Source of the DNA: Lethocerus indicus | Taxonomy: Eukaryota; Arthropoda; Insecta; Hemiptera; Belostomatidae | NCBI GenBank assembly: GCA_019843655.1 | Contig: JACDQD010000106.1 | Span: 682,001 to 746,000 of the forward strand | Length of the DNA stretch: 64,000 bases | Direction of reading: 5' to 3' | Shown: piece by piece, positions 55,201 through 64,000 of the stretch | How positions within the stretch are numbered: the first letter of the stretch is position 1 | Layout of the letters: each line of letters starts with the position of its first letter | The notes under the pieces: model-generated | Databases searched by the model: none | What the model saw: the letters and a program-made list of their open reading frames with translations, nothing else | What the model was told of the DNA's origin: nothing | Made by a program: the position numbers and the translations under genes

Positions 55201-58200
55201 AAATTACAAAAGCGTTGTAAAATGCTTTTATATGAAATGCTTTTATGTTCACTCTCAGTCATTTCACGAAATCGTTCGGCGATATGTACACCTCGCGAAC
55301 ATTCGATACAAGCTATTCCCGTTCAGGTAAATACTAAAGGAGACAGGATTGTGTGAATTAAAATGTAGCCAAACACAAAGAATAAAAGGAATACATATTG
55401 TTTGCCTGTAATTTTATCCTATGGATGTCGAATTTCTTTATATTCCCTTCCTAAGAATAAGAAAATCTATTGTACACTTTTCATAGATCATTTTCTTTGG
55501 AACGAATCACTAACCCTAGCTGCCCCCCCCTCCATTAAACCCTTTAAAATCTCCTTTACCTTGAACAACACAACAGGTAATAGTAGTAGGTAGTGATTTA
55601 GTCCGCCCACTTATTCATTCAGGAATAGGACAATATCCAAAATTCCCCCCCGATACTCCTCACTCCCTTACTTTCACTGCGAGTCGAGCCCGAACGGCGT
55701 GGGCGGCAGGACGCGTTACATCATGTAAATAGGTCAGTTTTCATTATTTCTGGGATTAATGCACTTCTAGGCGGGCGTCGGACAATGGCGTCATCTTGGT
55801 CCCATTGTCCCGAGGAAAGACCGCCCCGACCTTTCACGGCCCGTCTTCAGCGCCTAATGAGTACTCCTCTCTCCCACCACCCTCTCTCCCTCTTCGTCCC
55901 ACAGGCGATATTACAGACCAATTATGTATTGTGTCTATCGTCGAGGTTCGAATTGTTTGTTCTCCGTAGAATCGTAGTGGATCCGATGCACCTCCCTACG
56001 AATAGTGGCGGGGGGGCAGATTCTGTAATGAGCCCGGTACGTACGGGGCTCCGTTATAATGGGGCCTGAAAGAATGGTCGATTTGGATGTTTGATGTGAA
56101 CACGCCTGGAACTGTATTGGAGCCATAGCTCACGCAGGCGAGGCTCCACTCCCAGGCCGCGACTATCGCAGCTTATTATTTGGAAACAATTTCACATTTT
56201 CAAATCTCTCCCAGATCTTAATTAGAATCACTAATAGCGTTCTCGGTCTCTCTACAGTCCGGATGTTCCCGAACCCAAGTAGAACCCGGTTATAATATGC
56301 TTGTTTAATTTTCGATGAAAATGTATGACGACCATAACTGCGAGGCGCGAAGGGGAAAACCAATTAACCTGCCGCTTTAAATTTAATTGGGGGGTCACGG
56401 TCGGGGTTGTTCCGGAAAAGGCTTTAAAATTGGAGCTCATAACAGCGCCCCCGCCCCCAAAGGCGACACTATAAAATGCAGATTGCCTTTTTTACTGATA
56501 ACTCATACTACCCAATAGAATACAGATGACTCCGAAACAACGGCGTTGCCTACACCTTAACAAGTTAACTAATAAATACAGAAACAAAGCGATGAGAACG
56601 ATATACTTCCCACAACATCATGCGACCTTACCGGAAGCCAGTCAGTGACAGTTGTTATGATGAGTTTGAACTACTTTTCTTCAATTACGCGTCGAGTTCA
56701 AAAAAATCAAGAATAGTTGAAATCGACGTATCAGTTAAAAATGATCCACGCATGACCTATTTCGAGCAAATTCCTCGGAAAACTTGTTTTTGCCAAGAAC
56801 AGTTTAGCTCCATGAATTTCTGGGTTATTATGTGAATTAGTTAGAATTGGATACTGGTTTTAATCGGCGCCCTGTTGTTAGAAGGCTTACAGTGTAAGTA
56901 AGGGGGCCGGGGTCAACTACAAGATGGGGGACCCAATTCCTCTTCTTATAAATACAAACTATTACCCTTCCTGCGGTCCCGGATTGTTCATTGAAAATGT
57001 AAATGAGAAAACTATTTTAATTATTATAAGGCGACATGGTACAATCATTGCTTTATACTTATAGTCGGAAATAAGACAGTAGGTTGTCTCGTTTTAGTTC
57101 TTCGACTGCTGTACTATACGAGTCGCCCAGTTGTTCGAGCCGCTAATTTTATTTGAATCAGAGCGCAATGTATTCATTCTGCATACTTATTATTTCTCGT
57201 CTAATTTCTATTGGAACGCATATTCGATCGCAAATTGGTGAAATCGGAATCCCCCCCACGTCACCGGGTTCGAATTGTCGCTATCTGAGACTAGAAAGTA
57301 TTCCACCTGTGTGAAGGGCATCTCTTTATTAATTCGCAATTGGCTCTGGCCGACGCAACGGAAATTATGTAAATCCGTGGAAAGTTCAAGTTGGAGGATA
57401 TCGGGGTTAAAGTGACGATTCATTACACCTTATATACAATATATTCAAATTACCTTCTACACTTGTTAAACGCCCCGGCCACTTTCCCTCATGCAATATT
57501 CATCTGAACCTATAACCCCTTGCACGGCCATCCCTTTGTGATTCCAATTGTTCGCGTTGGATCATCCCCTCCCCCGCGCATTTCGAGGTTTACCTTTACC
57601 GTTTCGACCGCCTTTTGTACGTCCTTACAAATGATCCGTACGCAGTAGTAACTGTCACTTTAGTCTCGATGGATATGATAAATTGTGAAGATTCATAATT
57701 TAAGTTAAAAACGATTTGGGTTGTCGAGGTAGGATAGAATATTCAAGAAAGTGAAATTCGAAAAAGGTATACGGATTTAACATTAATATCTCTTGTTTTT
57801 TGTAATTCTATGTTCAATTGTCACAATGACAGTTCCGGCTGTATGCTCAGCAATGCGGAATATGAGCAAAAGCGAAACAGTACAGGAAAAGATACAAAGA
57901 GATGGTGAAAATGCGATTATAATAGTTTATTATTTAGAGGAGGAAGAACCTCTATTACGGTATGCTGAATATTAATATATCTGGTCAATATAAGTTGTCA
58001 TAATCTCATCAGTAATTTAGTAATAAAATGAAGTCTGTCGACGGATTGAATCTCAGTAACCACATCTGATTCCTTGAAATTTGCCTATTAAAAAATGTAT
58101 TAAAGTTTAGTGATTAAAATATATTCCAGTCGATTCGATCCTATTTAAGTTCCATGAGCAATTGATTCTCGCGACTCATTTTAAAGTTCGATTGAGGTAA

Positions 58201-61200
58201 AAAATCGGAAAGTAGTATCGGACTTCAACACTTCTGAGGTATTTCTGAGGTTTAGAACGGGTTTCAATACGAATTATTGCACGAAATTATTTTACGAAAG
58301 AGACGTTATCTACAACTTGTGCATGGTATTGTACAGGAGGACTGATATTAAATATTATGTTACAATACATGAATATAAATTAAATAATTGTGATTGTTCT
58401 AGCTATTGTTGCCGCAGGATGTTTGTGGTGGGGACTCAAAGGGCTGGTGATGTGCCCCCCCCCTCCCACGACCTAGATGCAATCCTCTCACTCCCTCCCT
58501 TGATCACTCAGTCTATCTCCCTCTTCTTCTTTCCCATTCTCCCTTCCTTCCTTCGTCGGCAGCGTCCACCGCGCCTTCCTTCCTCCCTCCTCGTCGGGGA
58601 AGCCTCAGTCGTTCTAATCTGGCCTTTGTGCGGTGACTAGGACTCCGTGGGGGTGTTCAGTGTTATAAATCGGACCGGCCCAACCGTCAGATTCAGCATC
58701 CTGCGCAATCCCTGTTAGTCGTCTTATTCAACACCACAGACTATCCGGGAGTGATGAATGCATTCCGCTAAGAGGTACGCACCTTCTCTTATATTGAAAC
58801 ATCACCTTTCGTACGACTGCGATAAGCGATGTTCTCGGTTTACGAAAAGGTGTCTAAATATTTTCTACCCTGTGCAACGTACAAAATAAACAGTTTCACA
58901 AAATTCCCAAGAACGGATAACAAACGTTCATTTAAAATATGTACAGTTTCCTGTTGCTAAACTATATCTTCGAGTTTTACACTCAAAAAATCGAATCATA
59001 ATTATATCGATTATTGAGGGTGCCGAAATATTCGATATTTCTGGTAACGAAGTTTGAGTGTAGATAAAAGCTCCTCCATACTTCCGGATAAAAAAGATAC
59101 TTGAGTCGGACCAATTTTCCCTTTCTTCAGAAATATGCCGAGCCTCATCCTTTGACATATTTTAAAGGAAATCAATGGGGACCATATTATTTTCACATGT
59201 TAGTTTCAGGTATTTAGATGAAATGATTTAGGATCTGTCTCTCATAATGTAGAAACGTTATGCAATTCCAAACTGAAATACAGTTAAATTTACTTTTTTA
59301 ACATAAAAAGTCAATGAATACATTTCTTTTAAATTGTATGCGTTTGTAATGAATATAAGAATAGGTATATTACCACACTGAGTAGCATTTCAGAAAACGT
59401 CTAATGGAGTTTCATGAATTTTTGTGAAATTATCCCGAGTATCGCGTATCCATGGTTACCTGGGTTGTTAGTGTTTCATTGCAATGTTGTTGAAAACTGT
59501 GACAAATCACAGTTGCTTGCGATGGATTAAAATCATAGTAAATTTCTTATTAAAATAAATAAAATACATGTATTGGAACAATAGAAGATCAGCTCATTGG
59601 GCATAATATGGTAGAGGAAATGATTTACAGCATCGGTAGGCTGGGAATTTATGGTAGAAGAATATTTTTCAGAACACGTCTCGTCGGGTAGTTAAATTAA
59701 ATATTAACCGGGCACAAAAATTGAGTTGAAACATTCCAACTTGTTGTGAATATTGAGTTTGCCCTTTTCACGGTTGTGATTCCGCGGTCATCGGTCGGCT
59801 AGAAAGTCGCAAAACATTCTATCTGGCTCGGTTAGGAACTGTGCCACCGGTTTCGCTTTCAACCGAGTATGGCCGGGAGAAAGTAATCATCAATGGGGCG
59901 GCTACTGAAGAAGAAGATTCGGAAGAAGAACAAGCATTATAATTTTTTTTCCGTTCACGCCCTTGTTGATGCGCGGCTTGCTAACTTTTTATATTATCGT
60001 GCAGCGGCCTATGGGTTTGCTCGTAATTCGTTTATGACATATTCGCAACACAACGGTTATGACAAAAATCATTTAAAAAAGGTATCATACCTGCTTTAGA
60101 GTCTACGGTATTCTATCTAACGTGGAAACTCGAATATATTAGAAAAACAACATAGTAACATATCAGGCGCATTTTATCTTTAGGTTACCCTGTTTGCGAT
60201 CCATCAAGAGATAAATTGCAGTATTCTTCAGTTCCATTTCCTAAGTGCGCTAAAATATTGGTTAAATTTTTTAATAAGTTTACTGTTCCTACCAGACCCC
60301 TTCAGTTCCGACACCTCAGCATGGTCGCCTTCACTCAAATCCCTTTGAGACAATTAATCCACGGATTTTTGATTAATAAATACGACCCATTGACCGACTT
60401 ATGCTCCGCTGAATTTAGAGATTTCTATCTGAACGCCTCAACGCCCCGGATGAGCCTCGGGGCGGGGGAAATCGGCCGTAAATATCAGTTTTCCGGCTTT
60501 TCCGAAGGAAATTCCACTTTAAGTAGTTAAAGAGGAACGGAGGACAATTACGGACAAGATTGTTCACTGAAAGGTTGATAATGGATGTCATTATTTTATC
60601 GACATTGAGGTTGTAATAATATGTTTTTATATTACTGGCCCGATTCTGAATAATTATAACCATATTGTCCGTATTATCGTTCATTAAAACAAAAAAATTC
60701 ATACAATTAACATACACGTACACAGATAATATTAGTACACACAGAGAACGTCTAACATTAAAAAATGTATTTGGTGAAATTACAAAATTGTTACTTATAT
60801 TGTTTAATACGCTGTAGTGACTGGAAAATGTACTCTAAAGCCAAAATGAACGACCGTAGATGGGAGGACAGTGAATGTAGCGCCGAGAGATTTGAACAAA
60901 GATGTTCAAATGGGGATTTACTAAGAGAGGGTGTTATTGTCCCGTGCTAATTTGGATGCATGTAAATAACGTGTCGGTCATGTATATTAATTAGCTTTAC
61001 AATGCAACATTTACATTATTTCGTTGTTCGGTATCAACATTTATTGTTCTGATTTCCTTTAATTAATCCCGTACAACTATGAACAGAGACCTATAACTCT
61101 GTTTCCCAAAGCGTAAACTAGTGTAAAGCCTCGGGCCCATTTCTCAACGAATTGTTTTACCCAAAGTATTGAATTTGACTGGTTTTATACGCGCTTTCGT

Positions 61201-64000
61201 AAATTGAAGCATATTGGCTTAAGACACCTGTTGGGTGGTCGGGGAGGGTTTGAAAACAAGTAAATAAAATTCCTCTAATGTTATGACTTGATTTACAAAG
61301 TTCATCTGAAGAATAACAAAAGGAAATATTTTTCGTTTGATTATACATTTTTTAAAAACTTTTTTTAAAACGTTTTGTGCAATGTACAATGTGCTTTGTA
61401 CATATTTATAGAATACTATATAGGCATCAAACTACAAAGTGCGCTAATTGAGTATACCGTTGTTTACACCAATGTTCAGCTTATTCCGCCCAGTTTCAAC
61501 GTTGTTATTAGAACCAATACCACAGTACTGAAATATCATGTGACATCGATTCTACCTGTTTGCAATAATAACACTCCAGTTGAGCGTCTGGGCCATGACA
61601 GTATTGAAAACGGAAATAATTAAATAACGCTATCATACCAATCATAATTGTACAACATCAATTCGTAATGAGTCGTATGCGTGTGTAACGATAAAATCGA
61701 TTAGTGTGAAATACATTTTTTGTATAAACACCGTTAAAAAATACACAATTATAAGTGTGATTTTTTTATTGCGGTTAACGCGGCAACCGGTGGTCCGCGT
61801 GGGGATTTTGGTGAACCGCAGTGTAATTTGAACATATTTGAATTTTTCATGGTTATTAAAATGTTTCATTGTATTTTATTACTTTATTGCGATTTTCCTC
61901 TCATTCCGTTGCATTTCTATGTCTATCGATGGTCTATCCAGTCTTTTTTAATCTATTTTAATTGAATTCAGCACATGCTTTTGCATCTTTCCTGTGGGTA
62001 AATTTGATATGGATATGTCTTAGGGTTTTGCCATAACTCTTAAGATTAGGTGAATTTGAACGTCATTGCCTTAATATAACGGCATGTTTGAAACGCAGTC
62101 AGCTCGAATTCGACGCAGCATTGTAAAATGCTGTTCGAACGGACAAGTAGAAAGTTTCTGGCAGGCGTAATAAAAGGGTTTGATAGTCCAATCCAACAAC
62201 GCGCAATAAAACCAATATAAACCGTTAAACACAGTTTGTCCTATTAGTTTCCTAATAACGATTGTCGTTGTCCGCCTTTAGAGTGCTTTCACTGATCATT
62301 CTCCAACGCTCTTTTTGCGCGCCCCCGATAAGTTGTAAGTGTGGGGAAAGTAGGCATAATTTTTTTTATTTCTCTTCGCAAAACCCATTATGTCAACAAT
62401 CGCGCAGAAATTCTATTGGGCGAATTATATAATTATCTTTCGATGAAAAATGGAAAAAAAAACAGATTTTCTCAACTGGAATCATGTTATATCTAATAAT
62501 TGGCAATTATTGACCATTCGGTTTCGAGCTGAATGCGGTGTTTTGATTGATTGCAGGAAAAATAGGCGTTGGCCCACATTCCGGAGGAAACTGAAACGGA
62601 CTTGTTCCCGAAATTATCTCTTACAATGAGGCTATAATTTTCGTCTTTTCATTTTCGAATATCCCGTCGAAAGTAATTAATTAATGGTACCGGTTTTACT
62701 AGGCCTGGATCGGTTTTTGAAATACACTAATCGATCGGGCCATTTCCATTATAATAATGTTTATTGGGCTTGATACGCGGGGAAAGTGCGGCCCTGGCTT
62801 CAGGATTTGGTCGCGCGTTTGCTAATTTCCTCGCGTGATTATAAAATTGCGAACGTTGTTTTCAACATTTTTTTCGATGTATTTGTTTTGGAATACCGTT
62901 TCCCCGAAATTACTCAGCAGCTTTGCTCTAGTAACAGTGCTGACAGGATGTTTTACCAGTACCGACATGCATGAGACCTATACTAAACCTCAAACGAATT
63001 GTGTGATATATAAATTATTACAGACGTTTCATTGAATTCTATATTAACACTTGTGTTCTATACAGAACACTTCAATGGGAATTTTATTGTTGTGTTTCGG
63101 TGGCCCACTTGATTTAATTTAAAATTTCATATTGCGTTAATTTTGAAATAATTAATTAAAAAAATAAACGATAATAAATAATATTCAATTCATTTAAATT
63201 AGAGTAATTATTTATACAAGTTTATGCTTGATAATCAGCCGAAAGAAGTGATTGCAGTTGGTTTACACATCTTCCATCGTTATTATTTAACATCAGGAAC
63301 CTGGAATGTCTAGAATCCAAGAAACGGCGAGGATGTACGTCGTGGCGGCTTCGCCGAAAGCGTATTTTTAGATTTATTAGGAGCAACAGATAAAAGTGGC
63401 GTCATTTAGCCCTGTTATCCGAGTGGGCCTCGGGCCGCGGTGGGTTGGATGGGGGCGGGAGTGAGCGTGCCTTATCTCCGACCAGCGGCTTTCGATTCCA
63501 CAACTCGAGCACCGCCAATTACCAGAGGTGTCGTCTCACTGTTCTCGAATTAATTAGACCTCCACTCGGCCGAACAACGCCTGCACTCAGGCGGCTCACT
63601 TTCCGGACGTTCCGATCCTCGAGTCGATACCGAGGAATTTTCCAAACCACTCGCCCCTCTACCTTCTGTGTCGTTATTGTTTTTCAATTTCCTGAGACTC
63701 CACGTTTCCTTTATTAGCGTCGGACGGGCTCACTTGCACAAACTGCCACGCCGATGAGTCAGATCTGATCATTGAGACACTCGAGAATCTTGGTCGGTGG
63801 GGCACCCCATCAGCTTTCGCAAGTCAGCGAGTAGACAGAATATCGCTTTCATTCAAATTAAAGAATGTACAAAAAAGGAGGATTCGTATTGTTTTTCTTT
63901 TGCTACATGCTGTTTCGCGTCGTTTGTTCTGGTGCGGTTTAATTATGATTTTAGGGGTAGGGATTGACATTTGATTTAATCTATTTGCAGTATTATAGGG
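52208..64000. other. Gene-free mixed-composition DNA to the window end
   Basis: AT-rich stretches alternate with GC-richer patches (about 55,600-56,500, 58,430-58,700, 62,250-62,850 and 63,300-63,850). A pyrimidine-rich run lies at 58,450-58,600. TAATTA-type homeodomain core motifs recur (for example near 62,680). No exon could be supported on either strand. Confidence 0.4.

Overview
The window looks like nuclear DNA of an arthropod, most likely an insect. The reasons are AT-rich introns with GT-AG borders, short exons, and protein sequences closest in style to insect SLK/Slik and HDAC3. I cannot name the order; a hemimetabolous insect is a guess. Only two genes can be identified with confidence, plus one likely first exon of a third.

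Layout. (1) 1-1,100: a probable first coding exon (minus strand, 555-699) starting a secreted or membrane protein I do not recognise, inside a GC- and CpG-rich promoter-like patch with an upstream TATA box. (2) 1,100-4,400: AT-rich DNA holding the 3' flank of the next gene and a decayed copy of one of its exons (2120-2195). (3) 4,434-20,479, minus strand: a complete SLK/STK10-family (Slik-like) Ste20 kinase gene. I resolved 24 constitutive coding exons whose phases all join, giving about 1,327 residues: N-terminal kinase domain, variable acidic/Ser-Thr-rich middle with a nine-proline run, and a long C-terminal PKK coiled coil. Splice sites also support an in-frame 42-nt microexon, a diverged duplicate of the terminal exon, and a frame-shifting exon just before the end. 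(4) 20,480-23,291: head-to-head promoter region shared with the next gene, with untranslated first exons on both sides, a perfect CRE (TGACGTCA) and a DRE-like site. (5) 23,292-24,596, plus strand: histone deacetylase 3, an uninterrupted 434-residue CDS with all catalytic residues at the same numbers as in human HDAC3. (6) 24,600-28,000: AT-rich 3' flank, a 22-bp perfect palindrome and two short unrecognised coding-like remnants on the minus strand. (7) 28,000-64,000: about 36 kb with no supportable gene. AT-rich stretches alternate with GC/CpG-richer patches, with microsatellites, tRNA-derived SINE relics and a repeat family with long inverted arms (full copy 40435-40938, partial copies near 46837 and 52117). 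It reads as a gene desert or very large intron and may hold regulatory DNA.

The two identified genes do not share a pathway. SLK-type kinases act on the cortex and cytoskeleton (for example by phosphorylating ERM proteins), while HDAC3 is the catalytic subunit of the nuclear NCoR/SMRT corepressor complex. Their link here is divergent transcription from one compact promoter region. The most unusual material is the alternative 3'-end architecture of the kinase gene, the stray copy of its exon 22, and the long-armed inverted-repeat family in the desert.
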